From positions 62,001-126,000 of the forward strand of contig NZ_JBOHGB010000001.1 in assembly GCF_050699935.1 (NCBI RefSeq): a stretch of DNA of 64,000 bases. Reading direction: 5' to 3'. A program made the translations under genes and the position numbers. The notes below the pieces were generated by a model that saw only the letters and a list, made by a program, of their open reading frames with translations, had not been told where the DNA came from and ran no database searches. Positions 7,468 through 14,903 of the stretch are shown here, piece by piece. The DNA comes from Actinophytocola sp050699935. GTDB lineage: Bacteria; Actinomycetota; Actinomycetes; Mycobacteriales; Pseudonocardiaceae. The first letter of the stretch is position 1. Each line of letters begins with the position of its first letter.

Positions 7468-8673
7468 ATGTCACAGCATCCCGACTTCCTGTGGCGCAAC
7501 CCGTCGCCGAAGTGGTCCTACGACGTGGTGATCGTCGGCGCGGGCGGGCACGGGCTCGCGACCGCCTACTACCTCGCGCGCAACCACGGCATCACGAACG
7601 TGGCCGTGCTGGAGAAGGGCTGGCTCGCGGGCGGGAACATGGCCCGAAACACGACGATCATCCGCTCCAACTACCTGTGGGACGAGAGCGCGGGGATCTA
7701 CGAGCACGCGCTGAAGCTCTGGGAGGGGCTCACGGACGAGCTCGACTACGACATCCTGTTCAGCCAGCGCGGGGTGCTGAACCTCGCGCACACGCTGGGC
7801 GACGTGCGCGAGGGCGTGCGCCGGGTCAACGCGAACCGGCTGAACGGCGTCGACGCGGAGTGGCTGACTCCGGAGCAGGTCAAGGAGTTCTGCCCGATCG
7901 TCGACACCTCGCCGGACGTCCGCTACCCGGTGCTGGGCGCGACCCTGCAGCCGCGTGGCGGGATCGCCAAGCACGACCACGTGGCGTGGGGTTACGCGCG
8001 GGCCGCCGACCGGCTCGGCGTCGACCTCGTCCAGGGCTGCGAGGTGGCCGGGTTCGTCCGGGACGGCGACCGCGTGGTCGGCGTGGAGACGAACCGCGGG
8101 CCGATCCGGGCGGGCGCGGTGGCGCTCGCTTCGGCCGGGCACTCGTCGGTGCTGGCCTCGCTCGCGGGCATCCGGCTGCCGATCCAGAGCCACCCGCTGC
8201 AGGCGCTGGTCTCCGAGCTGCTCGAGCCCGTGCACCCGTGCGTGGTGATGTCGAACCACGTGCACGTCTACGTCAGCCAGGCGCACAAGGGCGAGCTCGT
8301 GCTGGGCGCGGGCATCGACCCGTTCAACTCCTACGCGCAGCGTGGCTCGGTGCACGTGATCGAGCGGCAGCTGGCCGCGGCGCTGGAGCTGTTCCCGATC
8401 TTCGAGCACGCGCACGTGCTGCGGACGTGGGGCGGCATCGTGGACGTCTCCCCGGACGCGTCACCGATCATCGGGACCACGCCGCTCGACCGGCTCTACG
8501 TCAACTGCGGCTGGGGGACCGGCGGGTTCAAGGCCACGCCGGCGTCCGGCTGGGTGTACGCGCACACGATCGCCACCGGCGAGCCGCACGAGCTGAACAG
8601 ACCGTTCGGTTTGGAACGGTTCACTACCGGGGCGTTGGTCGACGAGCACGGCGCGGCCGCCGTCGCACACTGA
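7468..8673 (+). CDS. soxB: Sarcosine oxidase beta subunit
   Basis: 401 residues from ATG 7468, preceded by AGGAGCGGAG. An N-terminal FAD Rossmann motif, VVIVGAGGHGLATAYYLA (residues 20-37), is followed by the QPRGGIAKHDHVAWGYA segment, in which His169 matches the covalent FMN-binding histidine of this family. The C-terminus has the usual NCGWGTGGFKATPASG run. The beta subunit carries the amine-oxidising FAD site of the heterotetramer: sarcosine is converted to glycine, with the methyl carbon passed on as methylene-THF or formaldehyde. Order soxB-soxD-soxA-soxG is the standard operon. Confidence 0.97.
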   Translation: MSQHPDFLWRNPSPKWSYDVVIVGAGGHGLATAYYLARNHGITNVAVLEKGWLAGGNMARNTTIIRSNYLWDESAGIYEHALKLWEGLTDELDYDILFSQRGVLNLAHTLGDVREGVRRVNANRLNGVDAEWLTPEQVKEFCPIVDTSPDVRYPVLGATLQPRGGIAKHDHVAWGYARAADRLGVDLVQGCEVAGFVRDGDRVVGVETNRGPIRAGAVALASAGHSSVLASLAGIRLPIQSHPLQALVSELLEPVHPCVVMSNHVHVYVSQAHKGELVLGAGIDPFNSYAQRGSVHVIERQLAAALELFPIFEHAHVLRTWGGIVDVSPDASPIIGTTPLDRLYVNCGWGTGGFKATPASGWVYAHTIATGEPHELNRPFGLERFTTGALVDEHGAAAVAH

Positions 8674-8682
8674 GGGGTTCCG

Positions 8683-8934
8683 ATGCTGCTGATCCGTTGT
8701 CCCTGGTGTGGCGACCGGGACGAGGTGGAGTTCTCCTACGGCGGGCAGGCCGGCGTGTCCTACCCGGAAGACCCGGACGCGCTGTCGGACGAGGAGTGGG
8801 GCGAGTACGTGTTCGTCCGCGACAACCCGAAGGGCCCGTTCGCGGAGCGCTGGGTGCACACGAACGGCTGCCGGCGGTGGTTCGACGTCGTGCGTGACAC
8901 CGTGACCCACGAGTTCCTCGGGGAGCCGCGATGA
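8683..8934 (+). CDS. soxD: Sarcosine oxidase delta subunit
   Basis: 83 residues from ATG 8683, nine bases after soxB. It is a small zinc subunit beginning LIRCPWCGDRDEVEF. Cys6 and Cys9 with the later HTNGC pair form the expected zinc ligands, and CRRWFDVVRDTVTHE is the conserved tail. Length is normal for the family. Its stop overlaps the soxA start by 4 bases (ATGA), indicating coupled translation. It is a structural part of the alpha-beta-gamma-delta complex. Confidence 0.96.
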   Translation: MLLIRCPWCGDRDEVEFSYGGQAGVSYPEDPDALSDEEWGEYVFVRDNPKGPFAERWVHTNGCRRWFDVVRDTVTHEFLGEPR

Positions 8935-11642
8935 GGCTTTCCGAGGGTGGGCGGATCGACCGGGACGCGCCGCTGCGGTTCACTGTGGACGGTGTGGCTC
9001 ACACGGGGTACCGGGGGGACACGGTCGCGTCGGCGTTGCTGGCGGACGGGGTCCGCCAGGTCGGCCGCAGCGCCTACCTCGACCGGCCGCGCGGGATCGT
9101 CGACGCCGGGGTGGCCGAGCCCAACGCGCTGCTGCAGGTCGGCGCCGAGCCGATGCTGCCGGCCACGACGGTCGAGCTGTACGACGGGCTCGTGGCGGCG
9201 ACGCTGTCCGGGCGCGGGCGGCTGACGGAGCCCGAGGAGACCGGCTGCTACGACAAGAAGTACGTGCACTGCGACGTGCTCGTGGCCGGCGCCGGGCCGG
9301 CCGGGCTCACCGCCGCGCTGGAGGCCGGCCGGTCGGGCGCGCGGGTGATCCTCGCCGACGAGCAGGCCGAGGTCGGCGGTTCCGCGCTGTCGGATCCGGA
9401 CCGCTGGTCCTGGCTGGCCGATGTGCGCGGCGAGCTGGCCGGGTTCGCCGAGACGCGCGTGCTCACTCGGGCCACGGTGTTCGGCTACTACGACCACAAC
9501 TACCTGACGATCGCCGAGCGCCAGGAAGGACGCCTTCCAGACGCTCGGCGTCTGGAAGGCGTCCTTCCTGGCCCCAGGGCCGGCGGGCGGCTGTGGCACG
9601 TGCGGGCCGGCCGGGTCGTGCTCGCGACCGGCGCGCACGAGCGGCCGCTGGTGTTCGCCGGTAATGACCGCCCCGGGGTGATGCTGGCGAGCGCCGTGCG
9701 TACCTACCTCAACCGCTACGCGGTCCGGCTCGGCTCCGGCGTGGTCGTCTGCACGACGAACGACGGCGCGTACGCGACCGCGCTCGACCTGCTCGAGTCC
9801 GGTGTGGACGTTCTGGTCGCGGACGCCCGCCCGGAGTCCGACCGGGCGGACGAGGTGCGCGCGGCCGGTGGCGACGTGCGGTTCGGCACGGTCGTGGTCG
9901 GCACCGAGGGCGACCCCGAGGTCAGCGCGGCGATCCTCGGCGCGCCGGACGGCGGTGGTTCGGCGGCGACCGTCCACTGTGACCTGATCGCGGTGTCCGG
10001 CGGCTGGAACCCGGTGGTGCACCTGCACAGCCAGGCCCGCGGCACGCTGCGCTACGACGAGTCGCCGGCCGCGTTCGTGCCGGACCGGTCCTTCCAGGCG
10101 AACGTGTCGGTGGGGTCGGCGAACGGTGACCTGGACCCGAACCGGCCGCTGTGGACGATTCCGGCGCCGGACGGCCGCTGGGACACGCACTTCGTCGACC
10201 CGCAGCGCGACGCGACCGTGGCCGACGTGCTGCGGGCCACCGGAGCCGGCCTGCGCTCGGCCGAGCACGTCAAGCGCTACACGACCGTCGGCACCGCGCA
10301 CGACCAGGGCAAGACGTCCGGCGTCAGCACGCTCGGCGTGATCGCGGAGGCGCTCGGGGCGGGCCCGCCGGGACCGACCACCTACCGCCCGCCGTACACA
10401 CCCGTGCCGTTCGCGATGCTCGCCGGCCGCGACCGGGGCGAGCTGCACGACCCGGCTCGGGCCACGCCGATCCACGGCTGGCACGTCGAGCACGGCGCGG
10501 AGTTCGAGAACGTCGGGCAGTGGCGCCGGCCCTGGTACTACCCGCGGCCCGGTGAGGACCTGACCGCGGCCGTGCTCCGCGAGTGCCGGGCCGCGCGCAC
10601 CGGCGTGGCGATGCAGGACGCGTCCACGCTCGGCAAGATCGAGATCGTCGGGCCGGACGCGGCGGAGTTCCTCAACCGCATGTACACCAACGCGTTCGCC
10701 AAGCTCGCGGTCGGCGCCGCGCGGTACGGGCTGCTCTGCACGGCCGACGGCATGGTGTTCGACGACGGCGTCGTGCTCCGGCTGGCCGAGGAGCGCTTCC
10801 TCGCCACGACCACCACCGGCAACGCCGCCGCCGTGCTCGACTGGTTCGAGGAGTGGCTGCAGACCGAGTGGCCGTCCCTGCGGGTATGGCTGACGTCGGT
10901 CACCGAGCAGTGGGCGACGATCGCGGTCGTGGGCCCGCGCGCCCGTCGGGTCATCGCCGCGCTCGCGCCGGACGCGGTGGACCTCACGTTCATGAGGTTC
11001 CGCGACACGACGCTGGCGAACGGCGTGCCGGCGCGGATCGCGCGGATCAGCTTCTCCGGCGAGCTGGCGTTCGAGGTCAACGTGGCGAGCTGGTACGGGC
11101 TCGCGGTGTGGGAGGCCGTGTACGCGGCGGGCGCCGAGCACGGGATCACCCCGTACGGCACCGAGACCATGCACGTGCTGCGCGCGGAGAAGGGCTACCC
11201 GATCGTCGGCCAGGACACCGACGGCACGGTCACCCCGATCGACCTCGGCATGGACTGGATCGTGTCCAAGCGCAAGCAGTTCGTGGGCAGCCGCTCGCTG
11301 CGCCGGCCGGACACCGCGCGCCCGGACCGCAAGCAGCTCGTCGGTCTACTGCCGGTCGACCCGTCCGCGCTGCTGCCCGAGGGCGCGCAGCTCGTGGCCG
11401 AGGAGATACCACTGGACATGCCACCGGACGTGCCGCTGGACCCGCCCGTGCCGATGCTCGGGCACGTGACGTCGAGCTACCGCAGCGCCGCGCTCGGCCG
11501 CACGTTCGCCCTGGCGCTGGTGACGGGCGGCCGCGACCGGCTCGGCCAGGTCCTGCACGCGCCGCTGGGCGACCGCACGATCGCGGCCACCGTGACCGAA
11601 CCCGTGCTCTACGACCCGGAGGGGGCGCGCCGTGACGGCTGA
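8931..11642 (+). CDS. soxA: Sarcosine oxidase alpha subunit, with an in-frame palindromic insert
   Basis: 903 residues, near the top of the family range (family about 960). Domains in order: an N-terminal 2Fe-2S-like fold (about 1-90) without obvious ligand cysteines, an NAD-binding Rossmann region with VLVAGAGPAGLTAA (about residue 115), and from about residue 520 a C-terminal aminomethyltransferase (GcvT-like) domain that binds tetrahydrofolate and makes methylene-THF. Conserved ATGAHERPLVF and GNDRPGVM are present. Between HNYLTIAE and the RLWHVRAGRVVLATG strand lies a segment encoded by a perfect 51-base palindrome, exactly 17 codons, annotated separately. It falls in a loop that varies in the family, so function may be unharmed. 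Confidence 0.96.
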   Translation: MRLSEGGRIDRDAPLRFTVDGVAHTGYRGDTVASALLADGVRQVGRSAYLDRPRGIVDAGVAEPNALLQVGAEPMLPATTVELYDGLVAATLSGRGRLTEPEETGCYDKKYVHCDVLVAGAGPAGLTAALEAGRSGARVILADEQAEVGGSALSDPDRWSWLADVRGELAGFAETRVLTRATVFGYYDHNYLTIAERQEGRLPDARRLEGVLPGPRAGGRLWHVRAGRVVLATGAHERPLVFAGNDRPGVMLASAVRTYLNRYAVRLGSGVVVCTTNDGAYATALDLLESGVDVLVADARPESDRADEVRAAGGDVRFGTVVVGTEGDPEVSAAILGAPDGGGSAATVHCDLIAVSGGWNPVVHLHSQARGTLRYDESPAAFVPDRSFQANVSVGSANGDLDPNRPLWTIPAPDGRWDTHFVDPQRDATVADVLRATGAGLRSAEHVKRYTTVGTAHDQGKTSGVSTLGVIAEALGAGPPGPTTYRPPYTPVPFAMLAGRDRGELHDPARATPIHGWHVEHGAEFENVGQWRRPWYYPRPGEDLTAAVLRECRAARTGVAMQDASTLGKIEIVGPDAAEFLNRMYTNAFAKLAVGAARYGLLCTADGMVFDDGVVLRLAEERFLATTTTGNAAAVLDWFEEWLQTEWPSLRVWLTSVTEQWATIAVVGPRARRVIAALAPDAVDLTFMRFRDTTLANGVPARIARISFSGELAFEVNVASWYGLAVWEAVYAAGAEHGITPYGTETMHVLRAEKGYPIVGQDTDGTVTPIDLGMDWIVSKRKQFVGSRSLRRPDTARPDRKQLVGLLPVDPSALLPEGAQLVAEEIPLDMPPDVPLDPPVPMLGHVTSSYRSAALGRTFALALVTGGRDRLGQVLHAPLGDRTIAATVTEPVLYDPEGARRDG
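9521..9571. repeat. 51-bp perfect palindrome inserted in frame in soxA
   Basis: Arms of 24 bases (9521-9544 and 9548-9571) are exact reverse complements around the loop TCG. The core GGAAGGACGCCTTCC recurs in a second palindrome at 13502-13554, immediately after sdaA. The length of 51 is a multiple of three, and the element is read through as QEGRLPDARRLEGVLPG. A mobile or dispersed palindromic element that can sit inside coding sequence is the simplest reading, in the manner of Rickettsia palindromic elements. Confidence 0.9.
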
Positions 11643-12132
11643 CCCGCGCCAGGACCTTCGGCACAGCCCGCTCGAAGGCGTCTCGGGCGTGCGCGAGCTC
11701 CCGTTCCTCACCATGATCGATGTCCGCACCACGGCGGCCGAGCTGCTCGGCGTGCCGCTGCCCGGCCCGAACCGGGTGGCGACCGCGGGGGAGCGGGCGA
11801 TCCTGTGGCTGGGCCCGGACGAGTTCCTCGTCGTCGGACCGCCCGGCGACTCGGCCGACCTCACCGGGGATTCCGTCGTGGACGTGTCGGCCAACCGCAC
11901 CACGATCGAGCTGGCCGGGCCACACGCCCGCGACGTGCTCGAGAAGGGCATGCCGATCGACCTGCACCCGCGGGCGTTCGGGCCCGGGCAGTGCGCGCAG
12001 ACGCTGCTGGCCAGGGCGCAGGTGATCCTCCGGCAGCTCGATGACGAGCCGACCTACCATGTGCTGGTACGGGGGTCGTTCGCGCCGTACCTGGCCGCGT
12101 GGCTGGTCGACGCATCCAAGGAGTTCGTGTAG
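11632..12132 (+). CDS. soxG: Sarcosine oxidase gamma subunit
   Basis: 166 residues from GTG 11632, overlapping the end of soxA by 11 bases. Motifs expected for the gamma subunit are LPFLTMIDVR, WLGPDEFLVVG, VVDVSANRTTIELAGPHARDVL and FGPGQCAQTLLARAQVILRQ. It is a GcvT/YgfZ-like fold that helps form the tetrahydrofolate-facing part of the complex. Length is slightly short of common examples but complete. The stop TAG is directly followed by the next gene's TTG, so the whole right arm is probably one transcript. Confidence 0.93.
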   Translation: MTADPRQDLRHSPLEGVSGVRELPFLTMIDVRTTAAELLGVPLPGPNRVATAGERAILWLGPDEFLVVGPPGDSADLTGDSVVDVSANRTTIELAGPHARDVLEKGMPIDLHPRAFGPGQCAQTLLARAQVILRQLDDEPTYHVLVRGSFAPYLAAWLVDASKEFV

Positions 12133-13500
12133 TTGCCCATCTCGGTTTTCGACCTGTTCAGTGTCGGCATCGGACCGTCCAGCTCGCACACGGTCGGGCC
12201 GATGCGTGCCGCTCGCACGTTCGTCCTGGGCCTGGCCGACGACGGCCTGCTGGGCTCGACGAGCGCGGTCCGCGCCGAGCTGTTCGGCTCGCTCGGCGCC
12301 ACCGGGCACGGCCACGGCAGCCACCGCGCGGTCCTGCTCGGGCTCGCGGGCGAGGAGCCGGAGACGGTCGACACCGACGCGGTGGCCGACCGGGTCGACC
12401 GGATCCGCGCCTCCCGCCGGCTGCCGCTGCTGGGCGAGCGGGAGGTCGACTTCGACCCCGACGCGGACCTCGTGCTGCACCGGCGCAAGAGCCTGCCCTT
12501 CCACCCCAACGGCATGCGGTTCCACGCCCGCGGGGACGGCTGGTCACGGGAGCGGACGTACTACTCCGTGGGCGGCGGGTTCGTCGTCGACGACGACGCG
12601 CGGGGTGCCGACCGCGTCAAGGTCGACGACACCGAGGTCGCGTACCCGTTCCGCACCGGCGCCGAACTGCTCGCGCACTGCCGGCACACCGGGCTCGCGA
12701 TCAGCGAGGTGATGCTGGCCAACGAGACCGCGTGGCGCGGCGAGGACGAGGTCCGCGCGGGCCTGACCGGTGTCTGGGAGGTCATGCAGGAGTGCGTGCG
12801 CGCCGGCTGCACGCACGACGGCGTGCTGCCGGGCGGGCTGAAGGTGCGCCGGCGTGCGCGGGAGATGTACGAGCGGCTCTCGTCCGACCCGTTCTCCACC
12901 GATCCGCTGCGCGTCATGGACTGGGTGAACCTGTTCGCGCTGGCGGTCAACGAGCAGAACGCGTCCGGGGGCCGGGTCGTCACCGCGCCGACCAACGGGG
13001 CGGCCGGCGTCGTCCCGGCGGTGCTGCACTACTACGCGCGGTTCGTGCCGGGTGCCACGCCAGCCGGCGTGGTCCGCTTTCTGCTCACCGCGGGCGCGAT
13101 CGGCGTGATCTACAAGGAGACCGCGTCGATCTCCGGCGCCGAGGTCGGCTGCCAGGGTGAGGTCGGCTCGGCGTGCTCGATGGCCGCGGGCGCGCTGTGC
13201 GAGGTGCTCGGCGGGACGCCCGAGCAGGTGGAGAACGCCGCCGAGATCGGCATGGAGCACAACCTGGGGCTGACCTGCGACCCGGTCGGCGGGCTGGTGC
13301 AGATCCCGTGCATCGAGCGCAACGCGATGGGGGCGGTGAAGGCCATCAACGCCGCGCGGATGGCGCTGCGCGGCGACGGCCACCACGTGGTGTCGCTGGA
13401 CAAGGTCATCAAGACCATGCGCGAGACCGGCAAGGACATGAAGGTCAAGTACAAGGAGACGGCCCGCGGCGGCCTGGCGGTCAACGTCATCGAATGCTGA
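12133..13500 (+). CDS. sdaA: L-serine ammonia-lyase (L-serine dehydratase), iron-sulfur type
   Basis: 455 residues from TTG 12133, abutting the soxG stop; the opening ISVFDLFSVGIGPSSSHTVGPMRAA is the standard N-terminus, which supports this start. The beta domain is followed by the alpha domain with SGGRVVTAPTNGAAG. Cysteines in GCQGEVGSAC and CDPVGGLVQIPC are the 4Fe-4S ligands. The enzyme deaminates L-serine to pyruvate. In this operon glycine from sarcosine oxidase plus methylene-THF gives serine (by a SHMT not in the window), and SdaA opens it to pyruvate. This makes the pathway a route for growth on the amine. Confidence 0.97.
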   Translation: MPISVFDLFSVGIGPSSSHTVGPMRAARTFVLGLADDGLLGSTSAVRAELFGSLGATGHGHGSHRAVLLGLAGEEPETVDTDAVADRVDRIRASRRLPLLGEREVDFDPDADLVLHRRKSLPFHPNGMRFHARGDGWSRERTYYSVGGGFVVDDDARGADRVKVDDTEVAYPFRTGAELLAHCRHTGLAISEVMLANETAWRGEDEVRAGLTGVWEVMQECVRAGCTHDGVLPGGLKVRRRAREMYERLSSDPFSTDPLRVMDWVNLFALAVNEQNASGGRVVTAPTNGAAGVVPAVLHYYARFVPGATPAGVVRFLLTAGAIGVIYKETASISGAEVGCQGEVGSACSMAAGALCEVLGGTPEQVENAAEIGMEHNLGLTCDPVGGLVQIPCIERNAMGAVKAINAARMALRGDGHHVVSLDKVIKTMRETGKDMKVKYKETARGGLAVNVIEC

Positions 13501-13501
13501 T

Positions 13502-13554
13502 GCCCGGAAGGACGCCTTCCAGACGTCCAGCGTCCGGAAGGCGTCCTTCCGGGC
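13502..13554. terminator. Palindrome after sdaA, second copy of the soxA element
   Basis: Arms 13502-13525 and 13531-13554 pair with one mismatch around TCCAG; the core GGAAGGACGCCTTCC is shared with the soxA insert. It starts two bases after the sdaA stop and 7 bases before the convergent monooxygenase stop, so it can serve as a two-way terminator, although it has no T-run. Confidence 0.7.
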
Positions 13555-13560
13555 TTGCGG

Positions 13561-14802
13561 TTAGCGGCGGGCGAAGTCCGGGGCGTGTTCGGGGCGGACG
13601 CCGTAGCCGATGGCGTATGCCGGGATGGCGCGCAGCTTCGGGAACCGCTGGAGCAGGCGCATCGGCACCGGCGGCTTCTCCAGGTTGACGATGTCGATGT
13701 CGCCGGCCAGCGCCCGGCTCAGCACCCGCGCGTGCAGGAACCGCTGCATGCCCTGCACCACGACGGTCGGCAGCATGCGGCGGCGCTGCGTCTTCGCCAG
13801 GTCGTTGGTGGTCAGCGTGCCCTTGCGCAGCGGCTCGGCCAGCAGCGTGGCCGCCGCGACCGCGTCCTGCACGGCCAGGTTGATGCCGACCCCACCGACC
13901 GGGGACATCGCGTGCGCGGCGTCGCCGATGCACAGCAGGCCGTCGCGGTACCACCGGTCCAGCCGGTCGAGCCGGACGTCCAGCAGCTTCACCTCGTCCC
14001 ACGACTCCAGCGAGTCGACCCGGTCGGCCAGCCACGGCGCGACCTCGGCGATGCTCGCCACCATGTCGCGCACCGGGCCCCTGCGCTCCGTGGCGTCGGT
14101 GCCCTTCTTGATCAGCGTCGCGCTCTGCCAGTACGTCCCGCGGTCCAGCAGCACCGCGGCCCGGCTGTGGCTCACCACACCGACCACGCCGGACGGGTCG
14201 GAGTCCTTGCGCGGCAAGCGGAACCACCACACGTCCAGCGGCGTCGACCAGTCCCGCACGCTCAGCGCGGCACTCTTGCGCAGCACCGACGTCCGGCCGT
14301 CGGCCGCCACCGTCAGGTCCGCCATGATCCGTCCTGTCTCGCCGTCCCGGGTCCGGTACTCGACACCGGTGACTCGGCCGTCTTCCACGACCAGACCGGT
14401 GGCCTCCGTGTTCATCCGCAGCGTGAACGTCGGTTCCTGCTTCGCCGCGCCGGCCAGCAGGTCGAGCAGGTCCCACTGCGGCACCATCGCGATGTAGGGG
14501 TGCTTGAGCCTGCCGCCCAGCTGCGTGAAGTCCGCGAGCGTGAGCGTGCCGTTGGCAAAGGGCACCCCAGCCTGCTGGACCTTGCGGTGCGGCAGCTTCG
14601 CGAACTGCTCGCCCAGGCCCAGCTCGTCGAGCAGGTCCAGCGTCGACGGGTGCACGGTGTCACCGCGGAAGTCACGCAGGAAGTCCCCGTGCTTCTCCAG
14701 CACGGTCACCTCGATCCCGGCCCGTGCGAGCAGCAGGCCGAGCACGACTCCCGCAGGTCCGCCACCGGCGACGAGGCAGGTCGTCCGCTCGGTGTCAGCC
14801 AT
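13561..14802 (-). CDS. FAD-dependent aromatic-type monooxygenase (PheA/TfdB class)
   Basis: 413 residues from ATG 14802, preceded by GGAGGGG. Class A flavoprotein motifs are in place: GGGPAGVVLGLLLARAG near the N-terminus, the VAADGRTSVLR variant of the DG motif, and the GDAAHAMSPVGGVGINLAVQDA second FAD motif (about residue 280). Such enzymes use NAD(P)H, FAD and oxygen to hydroxylate aromatic or polyketide substrates. The substrate cannot be read from the sequence. The gene stands alone between sdaA and gltX and has an inverted repeat in its promoter region, but no regulator lies beside it. It lacks the thioredoxin-like C-terminal extension of phenol hydroxylases. Confidence 0.88.
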   Translation of the reverse strand: MADTERTTCLVAGGGPAGVVLGLLLARAGIEVTVLEKHGDFLRDFRGDTVHPSTLDLLDELGLGEQFAKLPHRKVQQAGVPFANGTLTLADFTQLGGRLKHPYIAMVPQWDLLDLLAGAAKQEPTFTLRMNTEATGLVVEDGRVTGVEYRTRDGETGRIMADLTVAADGRTSVLRKSAALSVRDWSTPLDVWWFRLPRKDSDPSGVVGVVSHSRAAVLLDRGTYWQSATLIKKGTDATERRGPVRDMVASIAEVAPWLADRVDSLESWDEVKLLDVRLDRLDRWYRDGLLCIGDAAHAMSPVGGVGINLAVQDAVAAATLLAEPLRKGTLTTNDLAKTQRRRMLPTVVVQGMQRFLHARVLSRALAGDIDIVNLEKPPVPMRLLQRFPKLRAIPAYAIGYGVRPEHAPDFARR

Positions 14803-14828
14803 GTGAATCCCCTCCAGTGTGTCGCCTG

Positions 14829-14848
14829 TATTCATCGTGCGTTGAATA
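14829..14848. promoter_or_regulatory. Inverted repeat TATTCA-N8-TGAATA in monooxygenase promoter
   Basis: Two perfect 6-base arms lie 27 bases before the monooxygenase ATG in an AT-rich patch. On the minus strand the sequence also resembles a promoter, with TGAACT upstream of GAATAC. The layout suits a TetR- or MarR-type repressor site, but no such regulator is adjacent. Confidence 0.4.
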
Positions 14849-14903
14849 AGTTCAGCATGCACCGGGCGGCGGGTCGCGTCAAGGCGGATACGCTGACCGG
14901 GCC

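Noticed and set aside
8760..11174. Minus-strand open frame of about 800 codons opposite soxA
   Set aside because: Shadow of soxA; repetitive Arg/His/Val translation and no ribosome site.
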